Assembly (NCBI RefSeq): GCF_024055895.1
Contig: NZ_JAMXLE010000003.1
Location: forward strand, 1 to 64,000
Direction: 5' to 3'
Length of the DNA: 64,000 nt
Source of the DNA: Rhizobium sp. L1K21
GTDB taxonomy: Bacteria > Pseudomonadota > Alphaproteobacteria > Rhizobiales > Rhizobiaceae
Part shown: one piece after another, positions 8,804-18,235 of the stretch
Layout of the letters: each line of letters starts with the position of its first letter
Numbering within the stretch: the stretch's first letter is position 1
Translations under genes and position numbers: made by a program
The notes under the pieces: model-generated
What the model was told of the DNA's origin: nothing
What the model saw: the letters and a program-made list of their open reading frames with translations, nothing else
Database searches by the model: none

Positions 8804-9487
8804 TCACCGAGGCATGATTCCCCGTGTCGCCACGCGAATACAGCTTCGCAGATAACGGATGCGACTGTCTCTGTCGGGAAAATCGGTATGACGGCCAGGC
8901 TCTGCCGCCAACCCACCCAGCATAAGTTCCATCAAGATGTTTGCCGTATCACCTGCATCGATAATGTCGATTTGCCCCTTTTTGTGCCGCTCCTCCAACC
9001 AGGCCTTCAAATTCCGCCATGAGCGATCGCGGCCCATTTCCCTGAGCATAATGGCCAGTTGCGGATTGCCGCGCGCCTCGTTTATCACGAGGCGGATAAA
9101 GGACATGCGCTCACGATGAAGATTTTCATCTATATCGGTGCGGAATATGCATTCGAGCGCCTTTTCCACTGGCAGATCGTCATAATTGCCGGGCAAGGCC
9201 AGCATATCGTGACTGTGATCTGCGACGACAGCCGCAAAAACGTCCAGCTTGTTGGCGAAGAATTTGTAGAGCGTTCGCTTTGAGATGCGGCAACGCGCCG
9301 AAATTTCATCCATTGTGGAAGCGGCGAATCCCCGCTCCATGAAGAGAGTGCGCGCGTGGCGAATGATCTCCAGTCGTTGCTCGGCATCACTGGTGCGTTT
9401 TGGACGACCGCGGCCGCGCTTTGATGGCGGTTCAGCGCCGGATGGTTTCATTTGCAACTCTGGTCGTGTGGAGATTGACTCGGGCAT
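8804..9487 (-). CDS. TetR-family repressor of the adjacent efflux operon
   Basis: A 227-residue TetR/AcrR regulator. A basic N-terminal arm (SKRGRGRPKRTSD) leads into the DNA-binding helices: ARTLFMERGFAASTMDEIS, then CRISKRTLYKFFANKLDVFAAV. The C-terminal ligand domain runs to IMPR. The start at ATG 9487 is one option; ATG 9451 would remove 12 residues, and neither has a strong ribosome-binding site. It is divergent from the channel-MacA-MacB operon, with a palindrome in the 34-bp gap, the classic arrangement for a drug-efflux repressor. The inducing ligand is unknown. Confidence 0.85.
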   Translation of the reverse strand: MPESISTRPELQMKPSGAEPPSKRGRGRPKRTSDAEQRLEIIRHARTLFMERGFAASTMDEISARCRISKRTLYKFFANKLDVFAAVVADHSHDMLALPGNYDDLPVEKALECIFRTDIDENLHRERMSFIRLVINEARGNPQLAIMLREMGRDRSWRNLKAWLEERHKKGQIDIIDAGDTANILMELMLGGLAAEPGRHTDFPDRDSRIRYLRSCIRVATRGIMPR

Positions 9488-9503
9488 GGCGGGATAATAT
9501 GGG

Positions 9504-9520
9504 TACGATATCGTTTTGTA
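9504..9520. promoter_or_regulatory. Candidate TetR operator in efflux divergent promoter
   Basis: The 34-bp gap between the repressor and the channel gene contains the perfect 10-bp palindrome ACGATATCGT (9505-9514). It lies inside a looser TAC-N11-GTA dyad (9504-9520). Its position between divergent starts fits binding by the adjacent TetR protein. The gap is so short that the efflux transcript probably has a very short leader, or starts inside the repressor gene region. Confidence 0.4.
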
Positions 9521-9521
9521 A

Positions 9522-11048
9522 ATGTTCAACAGGCCCGATTTGCGACACTCTCTGAAACCAGCACGCACAGACTGCATCGGCCTGTCTTCCTTTTCTAGGA
9601 TTGGGAGGCAGTTCGGGCGTTTTGGTGCCGCGGCAGCCGTGGCAATTCTTCTGGCCGGCTGCACGGTGGGACCCGATTATGCGCCGCCCCATATTGCTCT
9701 GCCGCTTTTCTGGACGAGCGATCGCAATGCCAAGCCGCCGGAACTGGCCGCATGGTGGCAGCAGTTCAATGATCCTCTTCTAAATGAGCTCATCGAACGT
9801 GCAGTTGCCGGCAATGTAGATGTTGCCACAGCAAAGGCGAATATCCGCGCAGCCCGTGCAAGCTATCGCGCAAGCTATGGCGCGCTGTTGCCGCAAGCAG
9901 ACGGCGATGTCAGTGCCAAGCGATCCGGGAGCAAGCAGACTGCAGCCTCAAGCTTCAGCACTGGCATAAGTTCCAGCTGGGAGATCGATCTGTTCGGCAG
10001 CAACCGTCGTGCGGCCGAAGCGGCAAAATATGGACTTGATGCCCAGGAAGAAGAGCTGCGCGCAACGCTTTTGAGCCTCATCGGCGATGTTGCGCAAAAT
10101 TACGTTGAGCTGCGCGGTTATCAATCGCGCATATCGCTTGCCCGAAGGACCGCTGAATCTCAGCGCAACACCGCTGATCTCACCCGTTCCAAATTTAAAG
10201 CCGGTGCGGCCTCCGCAATTGACGTTGAAAAGGCCCTTGGCTCAGCGGCAAGCACGGCCGCCAATATTTCCCAATTGGAGGCACAGGCGAGCCAGTCGAT
10301 GCACAGGCTTTCGGTGCTGCTGGGTCAGGCACCCGGCGCGCTTGTCCGCCAATTGAGTCACGGCGGCGGAATTCCGACACCCAAATTTCCTGTCAAGACG
10401 GGCATTCCGGCCGACGTTTTGACCAATCGACCCGACATCCGTGTGGCGGAGCGTCAATATGCGCAGGCCAATGCCAAGGTTGGCAAGGCGGAAGCAGACC
10501 GCTATCCGAGCATCAGCCTTGCCGGCAGCATCGCCACCAGCGGAACCAGTCTCGGCGCATTGGCCAAGGCATCGACAATCAGCTGGTCTTTCGGACCGAC
10601 CATCAGCATACCGATTTTCAACGGTGGCCAGCTGTCTGCCGCCGTGGATGAAGCGCGCGCAACACGCGACGTTCAGTTTCTCAACTACCGCTCCACAGTT
10701 CTCACCGCTTTGGAGGAGGTAGAAAATGCAATCGTGTCGCTCGCCCAGGACCGCAATCAAATGCAACAATTGTCGGTGGCCGCAGGACACTACCGAGAAG
10801 CGGTCTCTCTATCGCGCTCGCTTTACAATTCCGGGACGCAGAGCTTCTTCGAACTGCTTGAGGCAGACAGAACGCTTTATTCGACAGAAACGTCCCTCAT
10901 CGAAGCCAAGGTTTCGATCGCAACCGACTTCATTTCCTTGAACAAGGCACTCGGCGGCGGCTGGGACGGCAAGATAGATACATCCACACCGGAGGTGACT
11001 GACATCAATTCCGTTCCGGTCCCAACTCTTATACGGAATCCATCATGA
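9522..11048 (+). CDS. Outer-membrane efflux channel lipoprotein (NodT/OprM family)
   Basis: A 508-residue TolC-like outer-membrane factor. A basic N-terminus and hydrophobic run end in the lipobox LLAGC with lipidation Cys47, followed by TVGPDYAPP, the standard NodT/OprM start. Two internally similar halves carry the long coiled-coil hairpins of the periplasmic tunnel, e.g. around residues 60-200 and 280-470. The conserved LTNRPDIRVAERQYAQANA marks the second repeat. The proline-rich tail is poorly conserved. The stop overlaps the macA-like start (ATGA), so channel, adaptor and pump are made from one transcript. It should form the exit duct of the MacAB-type pump downstream. Confidence 0.9.
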   Translation: MFNRPDLRHSLKPARTDCIGLSSFSRIGRQFGRFGAAAAVAILLAGCTVGPDYAPPHIALPLFWTSDRNAKPPELAAWWQQFNDPLLNELIERAVAGNVDVATAKANIRAARASYRASYGALLPQADGDVSAKRSGSKQTAASSFSTGISSSWEIDLFGSNRRAAEAAKYGLDAQEEELRATLLSLIGDVAQNYVELRGYQSRISLARRTAESQRNTADLTRSKFKAGAASAIDVEKALGSAASTAANISQLEAQASQSMHRLSVLLGQAPGALVRQLSHGGGIPTPKFPVKTGIPADVLTNRPDIRVAERQYAQANAKVGKAEADRYPSISLAGSIATSGTSLGALAKASTISWSFGPTISIPIFNGGQLSAAVDEARATRDVQFLNYRSTVLTALEEVENAIVSLAQDRNQMQQLSVAAGHYREAVSLSRSLYNSGTQSFFELLEADRTLYSTETSLIEAKVSIATDFISLNKALGGGWDGKIDTSTPEVTDINSVPVPTLIRNPS

Positions 11049-12265
11049 AAACTCGGCATATCGTCGCCGTCATTGCAGCGCTCGCCATCATTGCCGGTGG
11101 CGGATATTGGTATTGGAAGAAGAGCCAGTCTTCAGAACAACCGACGATCATGTCGTCGACAGTCAAGCGCGGCGATATTGAAGTCACGGTTCTGACATCC
11201 GGCACGCTGCGTCCTGCCAGGCTGGTGGCCGTCGGAGCCCAGGTTTCCGGTCAGATCAAAGCGTTGAAGGTCAGCAACGGACAGAAAGTGAAGGCCGGGG
11301 ATCTGATTGCGGAAATCGACTCCTCGACGCAGGAAACGACCCTGAAAACCAAGCAGGCTGCCCTTGCCTATGTAAAGGCACAGCGCATGGAGAAGGCTGC
11401 AACGCTGAAGCTCAATCAGCAGGATTTGGCCCGGCAGCAGGAGATGGTCTCGCAAAAGGCGGTATCCAGGGCCGATTATGACAGCGCGGTCGCTGCCGTG
11501 GATGTGACGAAGGCCCAGCTTGAGCAGCTGGATGCGCAGATCCGCGAGGCGGAACTGGCTGTTGAAGCGGCCCAGGTGGACCTCGACTATACAAAAATCA
11601 CCGCACCCATTGACGGGACGGTTCTGGCCGTCGTCAGCCAGGAGGGTCAAACGGTCAACGCCTCCTCGTCAACGCCAACGATTGTCATTCTTGGCCAACT
11701 GGACAAGATGGTCGTGCGCACGGAGATTTCCGAAGCCGACGTTGTTCAGGTCCATGCCGGTCTGCCCGTCTATTTCTCCGTGGTCGGCGCTCCCGATCAG
11801 CGCTACGATGCCACGCTGGAAAGCATTGATCCTGCGCCGGATTCCGTCAAGACCGACAGTTCCTTCACGTCGTCCAGCAGTTCCTCCTCCAGCTCATCAA
11901 GTTCATCCACCTCCGCGATATATTATTACGGGACGTTCACCATCGACAACACGGAAGGAGAGTTGCGAACCTACATGACAGCAGAGGTTCACATCGTTCT
12001 CGGCCGTGCAGAAGATACGCTGCTCATTCCATCATCGGCGCTGGGCAAACCGGATGAGAACGGCCACTCCACAGTGCGGGTGATTGGAGATGACGGACAA
12101 TTCGAGACCCGCCAGGTCGAAATCGGATTGAACAACAAGGTCCAGGCGCAAATCCTATCCGGGCTTGAGGAAGGCGAAAAGGTCGTGACCGGCGAAGTGG
12201 ATGCAGCGTTGGTATCAACAAAATCGTCCGGCCTCTTTGGCGGCGGTCCACCGCCGGGAATGTGA
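11045..12265 (+). CDS. macA: MacA-like periplasmic adaptor of efflux pump
   Basis: A 406-residue membrane fusion protein with a single N-terminal membrane anchor (about 6-24, IVAVIAALAIIAGGGYWYW). It has a lipoyl half-motif (VSGQIKALKVSNGQKVKAGD), a coiled-coil hairpin (about 100-175), the second lipoyl half (ITAPIDGTVLAVVSQEGQTV) and beta-barrel and proximal domains. It couples the MacB ATPase to the outer-membrane channel. Oddity: an uninterrupted serine-rich stretch (about residues 272-291) interrupts the beta-barrel region just before AIYYYGTF. The stretch is encoded by mixed TCN/AGN codons, so it is not a simple slippage tract. Its neighbours leave no doubt about the role; the exported substrate is unknown. 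Confidence 0.9.
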   Translation: MKTRHIVAVIAALAIIAGGGYWYWKKSQSSEQPTIMSSTVKRGDIEVTVLTSGTLRPARLVAVGAQVSGQIKALKVSNGQKVKAGDLIAEIDSSTQETTLKTKQAALAYVKAQRMEKAATLKLNQQDLARQQEMVSQKAVSRADYDSAVAAVDVTKAQLEQLDAQIREAELAVEAAQVDLDYTKITAPIDGTVLAVVSQEGQTVNASSSTPTIVILGQLDKMVVRTEISEADVVQVHAGLPVYFSVVGAPDQRYDATLESIDPAPDSVKTDSSFTSSSSSSSSSSSSSTSAIYYYGTFTIDNTEGELRTYMTAEVHIVLGRAEDTLLIPSSALGKPDENGHSTVRVIGDDGQFETRQVEIGLNNKVQAQILSGLEEGEKVVTGEVDAALVSTKSSGLFGGGPPPGM

Positions 12266-12269
12266 TGTG

Positions 12270-14231
12270 ATGCGCAAACCTGTCATCGAGCTGAAAAAGA
12301 TCACGCGCGAATTCCCCTCCGGCGACAGCGCAATCACTGTCCTCAACGATGTTGACCTCGACATTTACGACGGCGAGATGGTGGCAATCGTTGGAGCCTC
12401 CGGTTCCGGCAAGTCGACCCTCATGAACATCATGGGATGTCTCGACCGGGCCACCTCCGGACATTATCGCATCAACGGCCGCGAAACCTCGACCAATAGT
12501 CCGGATGAACTGGCCGCCCTTCGGCGCGAATATTTCGGCTTCATCTTCCAGCGTTATCACTTGCTGGGCGAGTTGGACGCCATCGGAAACGTCGAAATCC
12601 CCGCAATTTATGCCGGCTATTCGCCGGGCGAGCGTCGTTCGCGAGCAAGGACATTGCTCGAAAGACTCGGATTGAGCGGGCGTCTGGATCATCGTCCCGG
12701 AGAGCTTTCCGGCGGCCAGCAGCAGCGCGTTTCCATTGCCCGCGCCTTGATGAACAATGCCCGCGTCATTCTTGCTGATGAGCCAACCGGAGCGCTGGAC
12801 AGCCAGAGCGGCGAAGAGGTCTTGCGTATCCTTGAGGAACTGAATGCGGAAGGGCGAACGGTCGTCATTGTCACACACGACATGAACATCGCCCAGCGGG
12901 CAAATCGCATCATCGAAATCAGCGATGGCATAATCATTGCCGACCGTCGAAATGATGCTTCCCGCAACGACCAGCTGCCACAGCAGGCCCCAACCCAAGG
13001 AGCGCGAACCGCCAGTTCGTTCCTGGGCGTTGCCTTTGCGCTGCGTGAAGCCTTCAACATGGCGTTGCTGGCCATGGGAGCGCACAAGTTGCGCACCTTC
13101 CTCACGATGCTTGGCATCATCATCGGCATTGCATCGGTTGTGAGTATCGTTGCCCTGGGCCAGGGTACCCAGCAAAGCATCCTTGCCAATATTTCCAGCC
13201 TCGGAACCAATACGCTGGAAATCTTCGCCGGCAAGAGTTTCGGCGATACGCGTTCGGGAAAAATAACGACCCTTGTCGTGTCCGACGCGACCGAGCTTGG
13301 CAAATTGCCCTATGTCGTGGCCGTCACGCCGACTGTGTCCACCAGCGGCACGGTGCGCTATGGATCGGTCGAGGCCAATGCACAGATAAGCGGTGTGAGC
13401 GAACAGTATTTCGTGGTCAAAGGCTCGAAACTGACAGACGGCGACTTCTTCGATTCCGACAGCGTCAAGAGTATCGCGCAAGATGTGGTGATCGACGAAA
13501 ATGCCAGATCCACGCTGTTCGGTGACGAAGAGGCAAGTGCAATCGGTAAGGTTATTTTCATTGATAGCGTGCCGGTGCGCGTTGTTGGTGTTGTGGAGGC
13601 ATCATCCAACGGCTTTGGGGGCAGCCAAAACCTGGCGCTTTATCTGCCCTATACAACAGTGCAAACCCGTTTTCTCGGCTCGCAGTCCCTACGCAGCATT
13701 ACCCTTCAGGTCGACAGTTCGGTGGACACCGAGCTGGCGCAGCAGGCCGTGACTGCATTTCTGACCGATCGACATGGCACCGAGGATTTTCACATTCTCA
13801 ACACCGATGACATACGCGAAACCATTACATCCACAACACAGCTCATGACGCTTCTGGTTGCAGCCATTGCTGTCATTTCGCTTGTTGTTGGCGGTATCGG
13901 CGTCATGAATATCATGCTCGTTTCCGTATCCGAACGCATATCGGAGATCGGTGTGCGCATGGCAGTTGGCGGGCGACAGAGTGACATCCTGCGACAGTTT
14001 CTTATTGAAGCCATTCTTGTCTGCCTGATCGGCGGGCTTTTAGGGATCGGTGCCTCACTGGCATTCGGCTTCGTGTTCAGCCTCTTCAACTCCAGCTTCA
14101 GCCTGGTTTATTCCACGACATCCATCATTGCTGCCGTCCTGTGCTCCAGCCTGATTGGAATTACATTTGGCTATCTGCCAGCGCGCAATGCGTCCCGCCT
14201 TGATCCGGTTCTGGCACTGTCCAGAGGTTAA
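12270..14231 (+). CDS. macB: MacB-like ABC efflux pump (ATPase plus FtsX permease)
   Basis: A 653-residue fusion of an N-terminal nucleotide-binding domain and a C-terminal four-helix MacB/FtsX permease. Walker A is GASGSGKST (42-50), the signature LSGGQQQR and Walker B VILADEP. A long linker leads to the first membrane helix (about 275-300, FLTMLGIIIGIASVVSIVAL). A large periplasmic domain follows, then three C-terminal helices with GVMNIMLVSVSERISEIGVR. The start at 12270 lies 4 bp after the macA stop; the longer frame would run into macA. It works by mechanotransmission with MacA and the upstream channel, exporting peptides, macrolides or lipids in known cases. Confidence 0.92.
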   Translation: MRKPVIELKKITREFPSGDSAITVLNDVDLDIYDGEMVAIVGASGSGKSTLMNIMGCLDRATSGHYRINGRETSTNSPDELAALRREYFGFIFQRYHLLGELDAIGNVEIPAIYAGYSPGERRSRARTLLERLGLSGRLDHRPGELSGGQQQRVSIARALMNNARVILADEPTGALDSQSGEEVLRILEELNAEGRTVVIVTHDMNIAQRANRIIEISDGIIIADRRNDASRNDQLPQQAPTQGARTASSFLGVAFALREAFNMALLAMGAHKLRTFLTMLGIIIGIASVVSIVALGQGTQQSILANISSLGTNTLEIFAGKSFGDTRSGKITTLVVSDATELGKLPYVVAVTPTVSTSGTVRYGSVEANAQISGVSEQYFVVKGSKLTDGDFFDSDSVKSIAQDVVIDENARSTLFGDEEASAIGKVIFIDSVPVRVVGVVEASSNGFGGSQNLALYLPYTTVQTRFLGSQSLRSITLQVDSSVDTELAQQAVTAFLTDRHGTEDFHILNTDDIRETITSTTQLMTLLVAAIAVISLVVGGIGVMNIMLVSVSERISEIGVRMAVGGRQSDILRQFLIEAILVCLIGGLLGIGASLAFGFVFSLFNSSFSLVYSTTSIIAAVLCSSLIGITFGYLPARNASRLDPVLALSRG

Positions 14232-14351
14232 GCTTTGTCGAGAGTCACAGGCATCATCCGAGGCGACGATCGGCTGCGTTCGGCCATACGGATTTGGAGC
14301 GATCCTGAGCGGGACCGCCCCGAAGCGACTGAATTCACCGACGTTTTCGTA

Positions 14352-15809
14352 TCAAAACGAATAGCCGAAATTCCGCACCCGCATCTTGATGTGCTTCTTT
14401 TCAAGAAACCCGTGCAATCCCTCGGGACCAAGCTCTCGCCCGAAACCACTCATCTTCCAACCACCAAAGGGTGCCTGAAGATCGCTGGTGTCGTTAACAT
14501 TGACACCGACAGCGCCGGCCTCAATCCGTTCGGCCATGGCCCAGCCGCGTTCAAGGTCACCGCTATAGACATAAGCAGCCAAGCCAAAGGGCAGCGCATT
14601 GGCGACCCTCAGTGCTTCACGGTCGTCGTCCACAGTTCTAAGGGCGGCTATAGGCCCAAAGCTTTCCTGTGTCATCACCAACGCGTCGTCGGCTGAATCC
14701 GCGACAACGGTGGGCGTGAAGAAGAAGCCCTTATCGAATGCTTCGCCAGACGGGATATCGCCGCCGGTCAAAAGCCTTCCGCCGCGAGCGAGTGCGTCAT
14801 CCAGGTGACGTTTCGTGCGTTCTCTCACACTCTCGTTGAGAACGGGACCGTAAAGCACACCCTGCTCAACTCCGTGTCCAAGCCTCATCTTGCGGGTCTG
14901 CTCCACCAGTGCCTCGGAAAAACGATCTCGGATGCCGCGCGATACAATGATGCGGTTCACCGCAATGCAGATTTGCCCCATGTTGGAAAAGGAACGGCGC
15001 GCAGCCGCGGCCGCGGCTTCCTCCGGATCGGCATCATCCAGCACCACAAAGGGGCATTGTCCGCCCAGTTCCAGAAGCATGCGCTTTAGGTTTCCGGCGG
15101 ACGCCCGCATGATGGCCTGCCCCGCCGGAACGGAGGCGGTTGCCGTTATTGCCTGTATGCCGGGATGCGCGGAGAGTGCTGCCCCAACTTCGGGACCCGT
15201 TCCCGGGATATCGTTCAGCACCCCGTCCGGGAGACCTGCATCCACAAAGCACTGAACCACCATGCCGATGGCAAGCGGCGTTTCATGCGGCGGTTTGGCA
15301 ACGAGCACGCAACCCGAGGCCAATACAGGGGCGACTTTCCAGGCATAAAGATCCACGGGGTAATTCCATGGAATGATGCCCCCGACGACGCCGGTCGGCT
15401 GCGAGATAACGATATTTCTGATGTCGGAACGGCTTGCAGGCCGAACCGAACCAAAGACCCGACGTCCTTCCTCTGCATAATAGCGAATGACCTCCGCACC
15501 GAAGGCAATCTCTTTTTTGGAGTCGGGAACGGGCTTGCCCTGCTCCCGCGTCAAGAGCTCCGCGATCGCATCGATCCGTTCGATAATGAGATCGGCGGCA
15601 CGGTGCATGATCTGAGCGCGCTGATCCGGCGCCAGGGCTGCCCAAAGCGGAAAGGCTTCGCGGGCGGCTTCAACGGCAATGTCGACATCTGCAGCTGTGC
15701 CAATGGCGCTGGTGCCGACGGGTGCGCCGGTCGCCGGGTCGTGAATGACAGCGGTCTGCCCGCCGGTGGCATCAAGCCAGCGGCCACCAATGAATAGTTT
15801 TCTGTCCAT
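14352..15809 (-). CDS. NAD(P)-dependent aldehyde dehydrogenase
   Basis: A 485-residue aldehyde dehydrogenase superfamily enzyme, oxidising an aldehyde to its acid. Catalytic residues are in place: N149 in IIPWNYP, general base E247 in MLLELGGQCP, nucleophile C281 in NMGQICIAVNR. One oddity is ITATASVPAGQ (221-231), where most members have FTGSTxxG in the cofactor loop. Overall length and the QAPFGGWKMSGFGRE tail resemble succinate-semialdehyde dehydrogenases and their relatives. It is the last gene of the nucleoside-import operon, 4 bp after the SIS gene. It may oxidise an aldehyde released from the sugar moiety, but its substrate cannot be read here. Confidence 0.88.
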   Translation of the reverse strand: MDRKLFIGGRWLDATGGQTAVIHDPATGAPVGTSAIGTAADVDIAVEAAREAFPLWAALAPDQRAQIMHRAADLIIERIDAIAELLTREQGKPVPDSKKEIAFGAEVIRYYAEEGRRVFGSVRPASRSDIRNIVISQPTGVVGGIIPWNYPVDLYAWKVAPVLASGCVLVAKPPHETPLAIGMVVQCFVDAGLPDGVLNDIPGTGPEVGAALSAHPGIQAITATASVPAGQAIMRASAGNLKRMLLELGGQCPFVVLDDADPEEAAAAAARRSFSNMGQICIAVNRIIVSRGIRDRFSEALVEQTRKMRLGHGVEQGVLYGPVLNESVRERTKRHLDDALARGGRLLTGGDIPSGEAFDKGFFFTPTVVADSADDALVMTQESFGPIAALRTVDDDREALRVANALPFGLAAYVYSGDLERGWAMAERIEAGAVGVNVNDTSDLQAPFGGWKMSGFGRELGPEGLHGFLEKKHIKMRVRNFGYSF

Positions 15810-15813
15810 GTTC

Positions 15814-16581
15814 TTACCGTGCCTTCAGCCGCGCCCAGAGGGCCTCATAGTTGGCATCATTCTGGATGTTGGCCGCTTCTTTGCCTGTCGTGTTCGGGCT
15901 GACCATCACGCCCGGAGTAATGCCCTGCTGAACCAGCTTTTCAGCGGTTGAGGAAACAATGGCATGAGCGATTGCGATCGTCACACTGGTCGAACTGCCG
16001 CCGACGGGAGCATCCAGACCATCAATGCGTATTGCAGCGTCGGCAAGCGGAATACCTGTATCAATCACCACGTCGGCAACCTCAAAAAGGCGCTTGCCCG
16101 AAGAGTGACGTGATGGTGTGGCGGAAGAATGCGGCAGGGAGGTAACACCGATGAGACCAATACCGCGCGCCTTACATTCCATGGCAATGTCCATGATCAC
16201 CGCATTGATGCCGGAGTGCGAAAACAGAATCATCGTGTCCTCGGCGTCTAGCTGATGAGACCGCAATATCGCTTTTCCGTAACCTTCCTGGGCATGGATG
16301 AATCGATATTGTCGCGCGCCCATGTCGCCCCACACGTGGTGGAACGAGATCATCGTGCTTTCTACGATCGGTCGAAAGCCGACAATCGTGCCGGTGCGTG
16401 GAAAGGTCTCCAGCGCCGGCAGTGCGCCATGGCCTGTGCCGAAGGTAAAGGCAAGCTTTCCTGCGGCGATCGATTTTGCGCACATTTCGGCAGCTTCAGA
16501 GATGGAATCGGCCTGCTTGTCACGGACGTTTTCGAGCCTCTCTATCAGCGTATCAAAGTAACGGTCGCTAAGCCTGCTCAT
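15814..16581 (-). CDS. SIS-domain sugar-phosphate protein
   Basis: A 255-residue cytoplasmic protein with a SIS (sugar isomerase) fold, of the type annotated as SIS-domain or UPF0309-like protein. The phosphosugar-binding elements appear as LAFTFGTGHGALPALE (43-58) and the loop MILFSHSGINAVIMD, followed by GIGLIGVTSLPHSS and a conserved C-terminal TPGVMVSPNTTG. A ribose- or hexose-phosphate isomerase or a phosphosugar sensor are both possible. It overlaps the phosphorylase gene by 4 bp, so it should act on the sugar phosphate released by phosphorolysis. Confidence 0.78.
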   Translation of the reverse strand: MSRLSDRYFDTLIERLENVRDKQADSISEAAEMCAKSIAAGKLAFTFGTGHGALPALETFPRTGTIVGFRPIVESTMISFHHVWGDMGARQYRFIHAQEGYGKAILRSHQLDAEDTMILFSHSGINAVIMDIAMECKARGIGLIGVTSLPHSSATPSRHSSGKRLFEVADVVIDTGIPLADAAIRIDGLDAPVGGSSTSVTIAIAHAIVSSTAEKLVQQGITPGVMVSPNTTGKEAANIQNDANYEALWARLKAR

Positions 16582-17351
16582 TGTATTTTTCCTTTCCTCG
16601 TCATTGCCACGACGGCGTCGAGCGCAATGTCGAACATTTCGCGCTCAAGGGTCGCCATCAGGCCGTCATCAATTTTTTCCTGCGTCATCCCATCGACGGT
16701 GGCAACGCAGAGCGTGGAAGCGCGGGCGCCAAGCACACGGCCAGCGGTCAAGAGTGCGGATGTTTCCATGTCGGTGCCGATGAGGCCCAACTTGCGGATA
16801 TCCTCCTTCAAGCTGTCGACCATCTTTCGGCTCTCGCCGGAAAGCCCGAACATTTCCGTGTAGAAGCCGTCATATGTGCCGAAAATGCCCGCGTGCCAAC
16901 GGGAACCACGTGCCTGCAACAAGGTGCGCAATTCGGTGTTGAGATCAAAATCGGCAATCGCCGGAAAGCCCAGTGGAGCATAAGATGGCGAGGTTCCCTC
17001 TGCGCGCAATGCGCCGTCAGCCAGTACAAAATCGCCGAGTTTGGCCGGCGGCAACGCCATGGCGGTGCCGATACGAAGGAACGTATTCACACCAAGCGCA
17101 TGCAGTTCGTGCATGACAATCGTGGCGATCGGTGCGCCCATGCCGAAGGCGCTGGCGGTGATGCGTTTTCCGTCGCGTGTCCCGGTCACCGTCTTCAGGC
17201 CACGTTGTTCGGGAAGAAAGGTCACATCGCTCATATGCTCGGCAATGCGGCCAATGCGGGCCGGATCGCCGATCAGGATCGCCGCCTCACCGACGTCTTC
17301 CTGTTTCGCACCGATATACCAGGCGCGGTTCAATTTTGCATGTTCCGTCAT
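16578..17351 (-). CDS. Nucleoside phosphorylase (PNP/UDP family)
   Basis: A 257-residue enzyme of the purine nucleoside phosphorylase/uridine phosphorylase family, splitting a nucleoside with phosphate into base and pentose-1-phosphate. The phosphate loop is GDPARIGRIAEHM (28-40), with a second element RIGTAMALPP. The ribose-binding GTDMETSALL near residues 180-190 matches the uridine/purine phosphorylase MEmE-type motif. GTYDGFYTEM lies in the base pocket region. Base specificity is not evident. It overlaps both neighbours by 4 bp in the nucleoside import operon, so its substrate is very probably what the BMP/ABC system imports. Confidence 0.87.
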   Translation of the reverse strand: MTEHAKLNRAWYIGAKQEDVGEAAILIGDPARIGRIAEHMSDVTFLPEQRGLKTVTGTRDGKRITASAFGMGAPIATIVMHELHALGVNTFLRIGTAMALPPAKLGDFVLADGALRAEGTSPSYAPLGFPAIADFDLNTELRTLLQARGSRWHAGIFGTYDGFYTEMFGLSGESRKMVDSLKEDIRKLGLIGTDMETSALLTAGRVLGARASTLCVATVDGMTQEKIDDGLMATLEREMFDIALDAVVAMTRKGKIQ

Positions 17352-18235
17352 AGCGTCAGACCCTTTTCTGTTTCTTCTTCTGACTTGCGTTTGTTTAGCA
17401 GCACCCTGGCCGCCTGATGTCCGGATTGCCCGAGAGTCTCAGGATCCCTTTCACCGTTGATGAAGGCAGCGAGAACACCGCCTGCAAAACTGTCTCCGGC
17501 ACCGGTTGGATCGCGAACACTGAGCGCCTCAGCGGGAACGAAGCATTGCTTTCCTGCACAATCGAACAACGCACCACGCTGCCCATGCGTCTCCACGATC
17601 CACTGATCCTTTCGCCGCACGCCTGCTCCTCCGCGGGCCTTGTCAAGGAATTCTCGCTCACGCGCATTGCAAAAGATGATATCCGCCCGCGCAGCAATTT
17701 CGGATGCTTGCTCAGAGGAAAGCGCATCCGGATCGTTCTTGACGATCCAGGAGAGAAACTGATCCTCGCGCAGCATATCCAAGACGGCGGCCGTGACGTT
17801 TTTAGGCCCGATAGTCAGGCAAACATTGGAGGCCGCTTCAATTATGTACTTTTGCGCTTCTGAAAGATTGGCGTCTGGAGGAATGCCCGGGTCGTAAAGG
17901 CAGGCGCAATCGCCCGCAGGATTGTAGACCAGCATCGAGATCGGGGTGCGCGCCTCGGCAAGCATAGTCATGCCGCTTACGGAAATGCAGCTTTCCTTCA
18001 ACTGCCTGATATAGGTCTCTCCGAGTATATCGGCACCCACCCAACTGACTGGCACGACCGGTCCATGATACGTTTGCCGGGCTGCTGCAGCTACGTAGGC
18101 GGGACCGCCGCCAAGCCGCGGCCAGGCTTCGCTTGGACGATCGGAAATCGTTGTCGTTCGGCCAAAAACAACATCGCCGGACAGTGTGACCACATGATCC
18201 AGGCTGGCATAGCCAGTGATAACCAGACCACTCAT
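17348..18235 (-). CDS. PfkB-family carbohydrate or nucleoside kinase
   Basis: A 295-residue ribokinase-fold kinase. The N-terminal substrate region has GYASLDHV and the GGGPAYVAAAARQ motif (42-54). The C-terminal PfkB signature DPTGAGDSFAGG (242-253) supplies the anion hole and catalytic D248. The family includes ribokinase, adenosine/inosine kinases and pseudouridine kinase. The partner phosphorylase suggests that it phosphorylates a nucleoside or free pentose from the same pathway. It overlaps the cysteine hydrolase and phosphorylase genes by 4 bp on each side. No pseudouridine-5'-phosphate glycosidase is present, which argues against a standard pseudouridine pathway. Confidence 0.85.
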   Translation of the reverse strand: MSGLVITGYASLDHVVTLSGDVVFGRTTTISDRPSEAWPRLGGGPAYVAAAARQTYHGPVVPVSWVGADILGETYIRQLKESCISVSGMTMLAEARTPISMLVYNPAGDCACLYDPGIPPDANLSEAQKYIIEAASNVCLTIGPKNVTAAVLDMLREDQFLSWIVKNDPDALSSEQASEIAARADIIFCNAREREFLDKARGGAGVRRKDQWIVETHGQRGALFDCAGKQCFVPAEALSVRDPTGAGDSFAGGVLAAFINGERDPETLGQSGHQAARVLLNKRKSEEETEKGLTL

